Counted from the stretch's first letter, positions 1 through 10,195 are shown. The stretch: 35,500 nucleotides of DNA from Gloeophyllum trabeum ATCC 11539 (GCF_000344685.1 NW_006920429.1:347489-382988), one strand, 5' to 3'. Numbers and translations are program-made. Notes: generated from the sequence alone by a model not told the origin.

Positions 1-512
1 GCATCAGCCAATGTAGAGTACTCTGAATGTTTTGCACCCTGAACTCTCGGCCAATTCTCGCGGTGTGCAAGGGTGTTCCAATCCCAGCGGTCGAAGTCAC
101 AGTGGGGCGTGGCACAGGTTGAAGGCCGGGCGAATGAACGCGTGCCGGGTGCCTCGGGGTGCATAGGGTACTGTAGATACTCAGTCAGTTGTTTCACGTA
201 GATAATAGCGCGTCGTGTATCATGTTCGTAATAGATAAATTCATACCATATTGTGACGGACACTCGAGCCACACACACGGTCCATGCGCTCCTCGTAATT
301 GCAGGTGGCCTGGATCTGGGGTGGTAGTGGGTGAGAGGCGAAGGGAAATGAGAGAGTAGGAGATCATAGAGCAATGGTACGCTTACAACTTCTATCGTAT
401 TATAGTCCATATGTCCAGAGTAGGTCCAGCCACCATCGGCACAGCTGTCGCCGTCTAGGGTGGTGGAGTACGGCGAAGGATAATGAGAATGTGGTCCGCG
501 TGAAGCCAACAT
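1..512 (-). CDS. Array copy 1: 5' part of an unrecognised multi-exon gene, running off the left edge
   Basis: The family is not recognised and no function is assigned. Three exons are modelled on the minus strand: 512-387 (42 codons, starting at the ATG whose first base is 512), 291-247 (15 codons) and 170 to beyond position 1. The introns begin GTAAGCG and GTATGAA. Exons 1 and 2 have exactly the same lengths (126 and 45 nt) as in copy 2 near 13.2 kb. Exon 1 contains a Tyr-Ser-Thr-Thr-Leu-Asp-Gly-Asp stretch followed by Trp-Thr-Tyr-Ser. Exon 3 ends with a Trp-centred block, W-P-R-V-Q-G-A-K-H-S-E-Y-S-T-L-A-D-A, that recurs in copies 2 and 3. The frame is open through all three visible exons, so this is the only copy without visible damage. 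No signal peptide or catalytic motif is apparent. The rest of the gene lies outside the window. Confidence 0.62.
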   Translation of the reverse strand, partial: MLASRGPHSHYPSPYSTTLDGDSCADGGWTYSGHMDYNTIEVVSVPLLYDLLLSHFPSPLTHYHPRSRPPAITRSAWTVCVARVSVTIWYEFIYYEHDTRRAIIYVKQLTEYLQYPMHPEAPGTRSFARPSTCATPHCDFDRWDWNTLAHRENWPRVQGAKHSEYSTLAD

Positions 513-743
513 ACTGGTTAAAGAGAGAGTTAACGGGGAAGCTCGTGGAGGCTCGCGACAAAGGAAGTGACAGTTGAGAGCGAGGAAGATGCCGAAGAGA
601 GGACTTTCGCAGGGTCGCGACTTTCGAGGAATAATCGAATATTTCGGATAACCTCACCGAGTACAATGGCACCTTTTGTTATATATTTATATTAACGACA
701 TAATTACTCAGTGGTCGTTCCAGAGAGAGTAATAACTGGTTTG

Positions 744-1200
744 ATGCAGCGTGCTACCGGATGAAAACCTATTAACCTTAGGGTAGGCGAGTACGACTGC
801 TTTACCCTGAGCTAAGTGCACAAATTAAATCGGGTCTTATAAAGTAGTGGAGAAGGGGATCTATTGCTGAGGACATTGCGACAAGCCGTCTGCCCTTGGA
901 CAACCAGATCACGACCCGAGGTTATCCTGTGTGGCACACGAATCCCTGCACACCTCCAGGAACTAGTCCCCTCTGGTCACTAATACCGGGGTAATGCAGC
1001 GTGCAAGTCACCCATCTATGGACCAGGTCCTTACTGGGGTCTTCTAGTACTTATATCTGGGGGTCAGCTAAGTTACGAATGATTTTAAGAAATATAAGAA
1101 GAAGTGGATCTACCGCTGAGTCTTTGTCGCAAGGCAAGGTGTTGGCGCTTGGAAATATCACCCCCGGAGGTCGCGCTATGTAGCACGCAGATCCCTCCGG
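744..1200. repeat. About 250-bp degenerate tandem duplication in the copy 1 flank
   Basis: The motif atgcagcgtgc occurs at 744 and again at 994. The block beginning gatct, then a gctgag a few bases on, occurs at 858 and again at 1107. Both give a period of 249-250 bp. Later parts of both units also match, for example the cac(a/g)cgaatccctgcac-like text against the cacgcagatccctccg-like text. The second unit is absent from the copy 2 flank. Confidence 0.5.
777..808. other. Inverted repeat in the copy 1 flank
   Basis: CTTAGGGTA and TACCCTGAG flank a short spacer and pair over nine positions with one G-T wobble. The corresponding copy 2 sequence (about 13592-13632) keeps the left arm partly and loses the right arm, so the structure is not conserved. 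Confidence 0.35.
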
Positions 1201-1229
1201 CACACAGCTTCCCCCTTTCCAGACATTTT

Positions 1230-1592
1230 CTTCCAACAGTGCACGTGAACGATGCATATGCTCCCCATCGCCCCATCGTGCTGTTTACCGTGTCCTCCGC
1301 GAACACATTTGCGATCCTGCATGCGTACCTGTACACGAAGCGCCTCGACTCGCTGCTCAACGCGCTGCAGCCCCTCCCGGCGCACTTCGTCCCGAGCATC
1401 CTCCAGTCGGCCGCGCAGATCCACCGCAATGCAAGAGGCGGGCGGCGTAGCACGTCGTGGCCACCCTCGGCTACTTCTCAGACCACCTCGCGCGTTACGC
1501 TGGGCTTGTGCACTCGCTGTGGAAGAATGTGTTGTTTTCCGCATTGCATTGGATATTCGGATGTGTTTGACCGTGTTGTCTACTTACTTAGG
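1230..1592 (+). pseudogene. Fragment resembling a basidiomycete clampless1 (Clp1)-like protein
   Basis: From about 1246 the frame reads through a segment with the motif F-A-I-L-H-A-Y-L-Y-T-K-R-L-D, then L-L-N-A-L-Q-P-L-P. After a frame change near 1440 it continues with Y-F-S-D-H-L-A-R-Y-A-G-L-V-H-S-L-W-K-N-V. From memory, this order (hydrophobic strand, AYLYTKR-D, L-ALxPxP, later a hydrophobic-LW-(N/D)-V helix) is that of Clp1-like proteins. Clampless1 was first described in Coprinopsis as required for clamp-cell development. The expected start and C-terminal part are missing and the two halves are in different frames, so it is read as a remnant. The family call is recognition by eye only. 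Confidence 0.42.
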
Positions 1593-1629
1593 TGGCAAAT
1601 GAATGAAAAGAATTTGCCGTGCGGTTAGG

Positions 1630-2188
1630 GCTTCCACTCGACGAGAATACGATGAGCGCGATCGAACCACACCGTATGTCTGAAAAATCGGCGTGGTCTA
1701 GCAGGATCGGCTTGACTTCAATACACTGCCCTGCTTGCTTTGCCAAAGTACTTACTGGAAGATTATGCATAGAATGAGTCGCGCTTCTTATCGACTCGTA
1801 GGTGGCAAGTGCAATTGCACGCAGCCACCTCCGGGATGCCATCGGTAGTCGGCGATCCGTACAGGTAACCAGCAAGTGTGGCAAGTGAGCGACGCGCCGC
1901 TGCGGCCCTCCGACTTTAAACGCGATTGCACGCCCAGAAATATATGGAAAACACTCGAATATCAGCCCGACCTTCTGTGGATGGCGTGCAATACGGTTTT
2001 CTGGCCCCAATGAGCAAGACATACAGTGCTGCGCACGCGGAGAGTGGCAGCGTTGGAGGACGTCACAAGGTTAGGGTTCCCTGATAAGTCCTCCCATCAG
2101 TGTCGTATATATTCCTTTACCGACCTTATCATGCACTCCAGCGGCGTCTACCTCCCGTGCTCTCCGAGTCCTCCACATCGAGCCCGAA
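1630..2188. other. Intergenic stretch without a recognised feature
   Basis: Short open frames exist on both strands but none has a recognisable motif, and none aligns with other parts of the window. Confidence 0.4.
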
Positions 2189-4092
2189 ATGTCCTTTGAG
2201 AAGGTGCGCTACTGCGAAGACCCTGGAGAGCCTGCGCTCCCCGCAACCGGTGCGGCCGAACGTCGAGGATGAGTCGGACAAGCGCCTGCGCGACCTGGGG
2301 TACAAGAGCGAGTTCCGGCGGGAGATGAGCTTGTTCGGAGTCTTGGGGATATCGTTCTGCGCGGTCGGGATCTTGATAGGGATAAGCAGCGCGTCGCTGT
2401 TCTCGGGTGGGCGTTGGGGTTGTTCTGGGGGTAGAACGTGAGTGATTTGTTCTATGTGTGCGTTCCAGTGGTGGACGGGTGATGGGTATCGTGAATAGAC
2501 ATAGCTATACAGTTTTTTTATGCTGCTCATTGAGCTATGGTTTGCAGAGATGTGTAGTGCACAGTGAGTGGTGTTGTGTTGGGTGCATTTCTAGCCGCTG
2601 ATTGAAACTTGCCCGGCAATTGGAAGCCTCTACTTCTGGGTGTGCAAGATGAAACCAGACATACCTGCGCCTGGCTGTAAGTAACATCTGGCTTCACGCA
2701 AGCGTCACGGTCTGATTGCTGCCAGTTTGCACCGGGTGGATCTACTCCATCGCCACATCGGGGAATCTCAGGCAAGTATCCGTATTACTCGCTGTACCAA
2801 TCATGTCACTCGTATATTCAAGTGTAGCACTTTGCCTCGCGTCGCTCGCTGAAGTCGGTCAAGGGACGACCATTGGGGCGTGAAGGCGATCGGAGGGATG
2901 AGTTTTTTCAATGTCTGGTGGACGCCAGGAGAGACGCTCGTCCTTGTGATAACTCTCCTCGTAGAAGCGCCTGTAAAGGTACGCACGGGATGTCTCCCAT
3001 TTCACCCGGATGGTATGTGTATGAATCGCGCGCGTACAACTCGGCTGAATTGAGACTTTGAAAGTAAGTGTGCAATCGCGACCTGGGTCTGGAACACTTG
3101 TGTATATTACTGAACGCTGTTATTTCAGGATCACGGTCTGGAGCTCCCGGGGGTTCGTGGTCCTCCTCGGCTTCCTCCCAGCAGTCTACACCCTCGAGGG
3201 CTGCGTGACCGCCGCGCAAGTCGCCCAAGAAGCCAAGAGCGCAGGCTTCCTTGCCCCAACCGCCGTTGTCTTCTCCATCGTCGGCTCCTGGCTCGTCGGG
3301 CTCGCGTACATGCTCGAGCACCTCTTCTCCGTGCAATCCATCGCCTCCGTCCAGGGCACGTCGTACGCGATCCCCATCGCGCAATCGTATCATGACACAG
3401 TGGGGAAGAGGCTGACGCCGCGGCCCAGTTTATGGCGGCGGTGACGGCGTTCACGGCGAGCTCGCGGTTGTTTTATGCTCCTGCTAGGGATAACTCGATA
3501 CCCATGCGGACGGTTTATGGCCCTGAACAGGAACCAGACGCCATATTTTGTCGTGTGGACGTCGGTGCTAATTGGATGCATCATCTCTTGTGCGTACATC
3601 GGCTCGACCGTTCCGGTAAGAGGTACCAGCTCCCGGATACGTTGCGTGAAGTTAATGATGTCCGTAGTTCAGCGCCGTTCTGTCATGTGCAGTTGTAGAT
3701 GTAATGTCGAGCTACCTCCAGCCTATCCTCATCCGCTGTTTCTGACCCGAACCGTACGTTTGCAGTGATCTAAGATATATTGCAGCAACAATGACGCGGC
3801 CCGTCATTAAGGCTTTCCGAGCGCGGAACATTCTCTCTCGGCAGCTATTCCTGGCCGATTAACGTCGCCAGCGCCGTGGCAAGCCAGTTATCCAGCCCTC
3901 TGGTGATGCTCGCTGATATGATATTAATTTCTGAAGTTTACCGTGTTCATCCTTGTCTTGTTCATCCTGTATACCTCCTATCCGGTGGACTCGATCAACA
4001 TGAACTACGCTTTCCTCGCGACCGGACCTGCCATTCTTCTCTTGGCTTTTGTGTGGGTGGCATTTGGGAGGTACAGGTCCATCAGGATGTGA
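2189..4092 (+). pseudogene. Amino-acid/GABA-type permease (APC superfamily), decayed, copy A
   Basis: The order of recognisable segments is that of a fungal amino-acid/choline/GABA permease, a plasma-membrane transporter with about 12 helices. An N-terminal ATG at 2189 is followed by the cytoplasmic lead L-R-D-L-G-Y-K-S-E-F-R-R-E-M-S-L-F-G-V-L-G (about 2280-2345). LGLFWG at about 2410 is followed by an in-frame TAG where Trp is expected, then a GT donor. A helix plus LAEVG lies at 2803-2860 and NVWWTPGETLVLV at about 2910. The best-preserved part is 3129-3432 (E-G-C-V-T-A-A-Q-V-A-Q-E-A-K-S and G-T-S-Y-A-I-P-I-A-Q). The frame then changes at about 3415 and again at about 3520 (FMALNRNQTPYF). 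SYLQPILIR lies at about 3710, SWPINVASA at about 3850 and YPVDSINMNYAFLATGP at 3980-4035, with the stop at 4090-4092. Several frame changes, the stop and missing middle helices make it non-functional. Confidence 0.85.
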
Positions 4093-4790
4093 AGGGGTGA
4101 TATATATACGGACGCTTGTGACTGTCAAGGAGGGTGAGAGGGAATGAACTTGAGTTTCTATGTCTGGCCCTATTCGATTAGTGTTGCTTCTCAGATCAAT
4201 GCTGGAAATTCAGGCCGATCTTGGACGATTCAGGATTAGTTGGATCTACATGTCCGTCTGGCTTATGGTGAGGTCCGAGCACTGAGTACAATACGCCGAA
4301 TGAGTCACCGGAAAAGCGTAAAAGCATTTGAGACAAAGATCAAACTTTGTTCATGGAGTTGCCTTCCATGATAGACGAGCGATACTGAAGAAAGATCATG
4401 TTCGATGCGAGGATTAGCTTCTTGCTCGCGTAAGTAGAAGCAGCATTGTTCCACTTCTGCTGAACAACTCTGAGATGGACAATCATAAACAAAATAGGAT
4501 ACTTGACCCGAGTATTCCCATGTTTTCCGCAGGCCCAATACGGGTACTTAATGTATCCAGTAGCATGCGGTTGCTTCTGGTCCATCTCAGGAAATTGGCA
4601 CAGGTGCACGGAGGACTGAAAGAGGATGTCACGTCCCGCATCGCCAATAAGTCGACGCGAGTGTGAGCGATTATCATTCACGCTCCACGGTTGCTGGCAG
4701 GGCGTATTCCAAAGGTGAGATCTGAGACTCCATCGAGGCCCGGGAACACGAGTTATATTGTCACGTGCCGCCTTCGACCGCGGCAACGTG
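4093..4790. other. Intergenic stretch between permease remnant and FunK1 gene
   Basis: No recognised gene. A moderately long minus-strand open frame (4786-4340) has no recognisable motif or intron-exon logic and is not supported as a gene. Confidence 0.4.
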
Positions 4791-4797
4791 AGAAATT

Positions 4798-5007
4798 CTT
4801 CTAGATCTCGTCTCTTGCCACAACACGCGTTCGTCGCGCATCACCATTAACATTGGTTGCGGAACTCATCAACACGTGCATTTTAAGGCCACATAGAATC
4901 ACTCAGCACAATGGACAATGAACAGCGGAGTTCAAACTCCAGCGATTTAACAAGCTCGGTGGGCGGCCATCGCTTTTCGTCCCTCTTTCCTGCTGACTGT
5001 TGCACCA
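4798..5007 (+). promoter_or_regulatory. Promoter/5' leader of FunK1 copy 1, conserved with FunK1 copy 2
   Basis: The sequence aligns with the region upstream of the second FunK1 gene (about 27430-27199, minus strand). Shared elements are GCCACAACAnGCGTTC (near 4817), CATCAACACG (near 4867), a GGCCACA/AGCCACA block, and ATGGACAATGAACAGCGGAG (from 4911) followed by an almost identical CTCCAGCGA-TTAA and TCGGTGGG. Conservation of about 120 nt upstream of both genes suggests that promoter and leader duplicated with the coding region and were retained. Confidence 0.6.
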
Positions 5008-5081
5008 ATGTCCGAACCTGCTGCAACACCACCTCCGGATACTCCTCTACCTGCATCTCCGTCTCCCCCACCTCTCGATGA
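4911..5081 (+). other. Upstream ORF overlapping the FunK1 copy 1 start
   Basis: An ATG at 4911 opens a 56-codon frame that ends at the TGA at 5079-5081, in a different frame from the kinase and overlapping its ATG (5008) by 74 nt. Its first residues, M-D-N-E-Q-R-S-S-N-S-S-D, are nearly the same as those of the upstream frame at the second FunK1 gene. It could repress translation, or be a short first coding exon if the transcript is spliced at TCG|GTGGG. I see no acceptor that makes the spliced version obvious. Confidence 0.4.
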
Positions 5082-7653
5082 TGTCGCCGTGCCTATGCCC
5101 GCTCCTCCGGATGTCAATGCCACATCGGCCGCTGGTGCCTCTGGCGACGACGTTGAACGTCCTCATACACCACCCGCAAAAAATAATCCTCCTATAACAT
5201 TCAATACACCGACATCCTTCCCGTCGGAACGGCCGCTCTCTTGCGCTCGCAAATTTCAGTCGCAGGACATGCCTCTGGAAACTGCACGGACAGAGGCGGG
5301 CGGAGAAGCGTCCAGACTATGCGTTGGTCCAGTGCGTATCAAGGACTTCATGCGTATTACCTTTCGTCGGCAGTTCAAGGATGTCGTCCAAGACGTCCCT
5401 CAGGTAATAGCTCCGGAAACTCGGGACAAAGTGTCCGACTTACTCCACGGCGTTCCTACGGGGCCTGGCGCTGAACTGCAAATGTATAGTCCTTTGGTAC
5501 GTATTAATGCTTGTGTATTATATACCCCAATACTTACTTGTCTCAAACGAACTGCAGAAGGAGGCAATGAACGAGATGTGCTCGTCTCTGTGGGGCGGCA
5601 ATCCTCCCGTCGAATTCGAGACTGTCAGTCATAGCAAAGATGCGAAGGATCCAGGGTCCCCAGACCTGGTTATCAAGGCGCATGACTCGGGCAAATGTGC
5701 GTGGCCGTGCGCATTGGCGTTCGTGGAAGTCAAGCCCGAGGAGAAACAGGACCCATTTTACAATGCTGATAGTCGATCCAAGACTCCCCACCAATACCAA
5801 ACGCAAGTGTGGAATCAGATCTCCCACTATGCTACCGTGTCGTTCAAACGTCGGCCCCGCTGCTTCTTGTGTGGGATTGGCGTCTTTGGTAGCTATGCTC
5901 GGTTCTTTCGCTGGGATCGTTCTTCGGTTCTGGTATCCATGCCTTTCGACTACAAGGTCAACCCCAAGCCGCTTTGGCAATTCCTGGCTGGCTTTGGTGC
6001 TGCAGGGTTCTCTGGCAGCGGTGTCGACCCCTCAATAGATTTCGAGTTCCACCCCGCGCACCACGTCGAGTTGCTTCGGGAAAAGATCAGGAAGGCGAGG
6101 GAGAAGCGTCTGATTTCTGAGGAGGCCGAGATGTTGGACGACGACAGCTTGGTAGCACAGAGCAGTACAATCACGGTATTGTCAAAGTCTGGCGATAAAG
6201 TGGAGAAGTACATCACCGTGGGCCCGCCGCTCTTCACCTCGACGGCGATGCTCGGCCGAGGGACATGCACCTGGCTCGCGTTCCCTGTCCCAGGCACCGT
6301 GGAAAATCCGGAGCGCAGTAACGAGGATCATCTTGTTATCATCAAGGACTCCTGGCGCGACCCGTCTCGCAGGCTCGAGGGTGAAATATATGAGATCATT
6401 CATGCAGAGGGGCTCGTCCCTGGCGTGGCCAGGCTGCGCAGCGATATGGATATGGTCGACATGCCCGACCCAAATAAAGGAATGCATCGGACGATTGCAC
6501 ATCTTCTTAATAAGCACTACGGACCTCGCAAGTGTCCTCCGCGCGTCCATCATCGCTGCGTCCTTGATTCTGTGGGGATCCCACTTAGTCGATTCTCTTC
6601 TACACGTCAGGCCATGGAGGCGATCTATGACTGTATCCTAGGTGTGTACGCTCGTTATTCTTATCGCCCCTCCATGGCTCACAGTAACGTTAGGTCACGA
6701 AAGCATGGGAAAGAAGGATATCCTTCACCGGGACATCAGCATAAACAATATCATGATTAGTGCCTATCCTGACAAGGAGAAGTGCAAAGGCTTTCTCATT
6801 GACATGGAGTATGCCACCGTGGTCGGTGAACCTGGTAGTGATGGAGACCTTCGCGAGATTACGGTAAGAGTGCCAATGATAAAAGGGATTCTCAACGCTG
6901 ATGGGCGGTGTTATACAGGGTACTTTGCAATTTCTGTCAACTACGCGCGTTCGAGAGCCAGGGTTGGATTTACCCATTCACAAGACTTGGAATGACCTGG
7001 AATCGTTCTTTTGGTCTATCGTGTATCTCTTCGCCCATCACAGGCCGAATACCATGTCCGATGAATGGATCGTTCACATCTTCGTCAGCGCCGATCGGTC
7101 CCGAAGAATTCACTTCTTCCTGGAACATGTGAAAAATGTGAAGATTCTGTGTGACAACCCTGGTCATATTGAAGGTGGCACAAACGGTGAAGGTCCCACG
7201 GGAAACGCATTGATTCATATCCCGTTGACGTCTTGTATTCACAACATTTCGGATCTCATCGCCAGCCATCATCCGCACCCAGTCTATTACGCACAGCTCC
7301 ACGAGGTGAAACCGGAGCTGTTCTCTCAGCTTGATACCCATGAGTATATCAAGCGTGTCATCCGCGAAGCTTTGGACTCCGATGGCTGGCCTGATTCACA
7401 CGATGGGTCGACACCCAAGCGCCGTATATCACCGCCCAAGAAGGCTGTCTTGGACATTACTGCGTCGAATCTCACGACCGGGATCGAATCGACTCCGGCA
7501 TCGGGGAGCAAGCGTAAGCGTCACGATAACAGTGATGAGGACAAGTCTATCAAACGCGCACGTCATGGCAAGATGGACGGGAATGGGCACGTGGAGGAAG
7601 GATATCTGGCGGATTCTGACGAGGAAGGAGAACTTCCTTCTGATCTCGAATAG
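5008..7653 (+). CDS. FunK1-type protein kinase, copy 1
   Basis: Four exons: 5008-5496, 5558-6641, 6694-6863 and 6919-7653, giving 825 aa. All junctions are GT-AG and the phases close exactly. The N-terminus (about residues 1-75) is Pro/Ser/Asp-rich and probably disordered. The kinase body follows: a VIIKDSW segment with the likely ATP-binding Lys near residue 426, the catalytic loop HRDISINN (Asp about 538, Asn about 543), and LIDMEYA in place of DFG (Asp about 561). This pattern is that of the fungal FunK1 family, which is expanded in basidiomycetes and whose substrates are largely unknown. The C-terminus has basic clusters (GSKRKRH, KRARH) that look like nuclear localisation signals, then an acidic end. 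The start is chosen because the same Met-Ser-Glu-Pro-Ala opening occurs in the second copy. The gene appears intact among decayed neighbours. Confidence 0.9.
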
Positions 7654-8770
7654 TATGGCTTTGGTGTGGTGGATATAGGGCCGTGAAATGTTGTGCGATA
7701 GCTCTTGACGTCTCTGTTGCAGTAGTCGTGTCTGGCTGGTACGTATATATGCTGTTGCACCATCTATTTCTTTTCTTTGCATTGTGTTTGGGTCTGAATC
7801 CTTTCTCAATACGTCGATCTGGTCAGGACAGGGCCGTGTCTACGGATGCCCATTCACGACATTGCAACAAGTAACAGGCTGATAGACGTCTCAACTTTCT
7901 GTGGCTGCATATGCTTCATGACTGGATGTGCTGATTTACACAACACGCCTCCACGACAACACACCTCTACGACGTTGACGTCGTGACAGCCCAAGTTGAT
8001 ACATAGCACTGCTGACAAAATCTCGTCTTTTCATGTCCTTATCCCTTTACGATCATCTGATCAGCGAGTCCTCTTCCAAGCCGGTTTATGTACGGAGCAA
8101 CGACTACCGCTGTCGCTGTTCTTCAAGTTAATGGCCATCGAATATACTCCTTCTTGTTTCACTTGCGGCAACGGCGGAAGCTTGACTTCTCGGACGATAA
8201 TTATCTAAATCTCATCTGCAGTCGTGATTTTAGCCATCCGGCGTGCAGGGAACACTACTGTCGGGATGTACCATGGAGACATCCGAACAGCTCGCTCAAC
8301 CTAATATGGCTCTGAGTGAACTCTCTCAAGCACAAGCTTAATTCCCATCTGACGCCGGTGCGTCATGTGTGAACATCCTGATATATAACGCTGCGCACAT
8401 CTTGACACATCCATGCGCCCTTGTTATTGGACGAGTACCCTCGGTCGACTTCTACTCCTCGTCTCTCCGCGATATAGATGAACGCCAGAGTGCCTTGTAT
8501 TGTAAGTAAACTGCTCTGAAACGCACGGAGGACCTAGGCCTCGGTGCAGTCCCCGCTGCAGTACTAGTATCCGTATCATGACATCAACCGCTGTATCACC
8601 TCTGAGGTCTGAAGGTTGATTAGAAGTCACCTGATCCTTTCCAGGGCGGCGTGCTCTGGCATCCGACAGCAATGGATATTCATCTCAACAATGCACAACT
8701 CATCCGTTTCCCTGGGACTCGATTTTTCTGAAACACCGGTAGCAGGTGTCCGAAAATTCGCTAGTGCCCA
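7654..8770. other. Intergenic stretch downstream of FunK1 copy 1
   Basis: No gene is recognised. Small open frames at about 8000-8310 overlap in several frames without a family motif. The 3' untranslated region of the kinase probably occupies the first few hundred bases. Confidence 0.4.
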
Positions 8771-9110
8771 CTAGTTCATCTCCGCGGCCTGGAGGTCCTG
8801 GTTCATCACGGCCTTCACGTCAAGCCTCGCAACCACTCCTGTTTCGCTCTCGGCGTTCCATGGCATCATTTCTGTGGAATGCCGGGACTGTCAGGTAAAA
8901 TTCGAAACTCTAAACATCCTGAAAATCCCCACCGATTGACATGCATGCCATGCATGATTTGTTCATGAAATTTTAACCCAGTGCCGCGTCCAGCAGCTCC
9001 AGCGTCGATGGTCGATCGCAGCGGTCACATGGTGGTGCTTTCGGACCTAATCACGATTCACGACTATCTTAGTAAAACGAGGCAAGGCCAACCGTACGCA
9101 CCCTCTCGCT
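8771..9110 (-). pseudogene. Small decayed coding fragment of unknown family
   Basis: On the minus strand two stretches look coding. One lies at about 9046-8985 and reads K-A-P-P-C-D-R-C-D-R-P-S-T-L-E-L-L-D-A-A-L-G, preceded by an acceptor-like TTAG. The other is 8887-8771, preceded by CTGACAG and ending at a TAG with the tail V-M-N-Q-D-L-Q-A-A-E-M-N. The CDRCDRP motif has a zinc-ligand-like look but only two Cys are present. The donor after the first stretch is poor (GTTAAA) and the phases do not close, so it is treated as a broken 3' end of a gene. No function is proposed. Confidence 0.28.
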
Positions 9111-9469
9111 TAAAGGATAATTGAGGACCCACAACGCCTCAGCTAATTGTTACGCTAACAATCTGATGCGCCTCACGGGTAGACTAATGCGGACTTTCTG
9201 ATGCTTGAAATCTCGAGGCGAGGGTGCGGGGCGGCGACCCGGATACCTCGGGCGGCTGTGTGAGGTCATCGCGGGGATTGTGATCTCCACTCTGAACTGA
9301 CCTTTGGACGTCGACTTCGGGGATCTGGTGCGCAAGAGGGGCGACACTGGCCACCAATGAAGCATGGACAGGTATATTTCCACGTTCTGGATGCGTCCGG
9401 AACTACTTACATCGGGCAACGCATAGTCCACACGCGGAACGAGAGACTGATCGCTTGTTCTCATTTCCT

Positions 9470-10195
9470 GCGTCACTCTTACTCGCGAATCGCCTGCTGC
9501 CGCTTGTCTCCCGTCACCCCCCTTTGGCAAGAAAGGAACATCGTTGGCTCCTGGCTCATCAGGCTCGCGTGCATTATCGCACTTCTCTTCTGTGCGCAAT
9601 CCATCGCCTTTGTCTAGGCCACGTCGTATGCGATCACCATAGCTCAGCGGCATTATGACACGGTGGGAAAGAGGCTGATATGTGCGGCACATTTTATGGC
9701 GGCGGTCACCGCATTCACCGCCAGCTCTACCTGCGCTGCCAGTGGCGAGGGATAATGCGAGGCAGGTTTATGGCGCTCAAGCCTTATTTCGGCGTGTGGG
9801 TATCAGTGCTGATTGGGTGCATCATCATCTGCGGATATATCGGCTCTACCGTTGCGGTAGGTGAGTTGCTGACCAGGTTCGCGTCGTGACATTGACGTCC
9901 TCGTAGTTTGACACCATACTGTCGTCTGCGACTGGGGCTGTTATGTTGTGCTACCTTCAGTCCAGGTTATTAGAACGAGGGTCGTTCTCCCATGACCGGT
10001 ATTCCTGGCCAATTAACGTCTTCAGCGCTTTTGAAAGTAAAAAATTCCCCCGTCTCCTTGGAGAATCACTGTGATGCCTTGATCTTCTTCTCCTCAATTT
10101 CATGTGTTTTTCTTTCCATCCTGTCTACCTGCTACCCGGTGGACTCGATAGACATGACCTTTGCCGTCCTCGCGATCGGAGTTGTCATGCTTCCG
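9470..10195 (+). pseudogene. Amino-acid/GABA-type permease, decayed and truncated, copy B
   Basis: This is a second remnant of the transporter seen at 2.2-4.1 kb, retaining only its C-terminal half. The segments appear in the same order: IVGSWLIRLA (about 9543), CAQSIAFV followed by an in-frame TAG, ATSYAITIAQ and YDTVGKRL (about 9620-9675), HFMAAVTAFTASS (about 9690), FMALKPYFGVWVSVLIGCIII (about 9766), IGSTVAVGE, MLCYLQS (about 9945), SWPINVFSAFE (about 10003) and YPVDSIDMTFAVLAIG (about 10135). There is at least one stop and several frame changes. Similarity to copy A ends near 10195, where sequence related to the tail of the neighbouring array unit begins, so a duplication breakpoint lies there. 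Confidence 0.78.

Larger units (their letters stand above)
513..1200 (-). promoter_or_regulatory. 5' flank of array copy 1, shared with copies 2 and 3
   Basis: This stretch lies upstream of the copy 1 start and has no convincing coding content. It is recognisably homologous to 13326-13800 (copy 2 flank). Examples are the shared block around 575-630 (gaggaagatgccgaagagag versus gaggaagatgccgaggagag-like sequence), the shared acataattact element near 698 and 13516, and the shared tgtgtggca and tccctgcac blocks near 930-955 and 13740-13765. A shorter, weaker match lies in the copy 3 flank. The conservation may simply reflect recent duplication of whole units. I cannot place a TATA box or transcription start with confidence. 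Confidence 0.5.

Noticed and set aside
4340..4786. 148-codon minus-strand open frame
   Set aside because: No motif, no intron logic and no homologue in the window. It lies in intergenic DNA between a remnant and a promoter.
8941..8957. CATGCATG repeated twice
   Set aside because: Short self-complementary direct repeat. No structure around it suggests more than chance.
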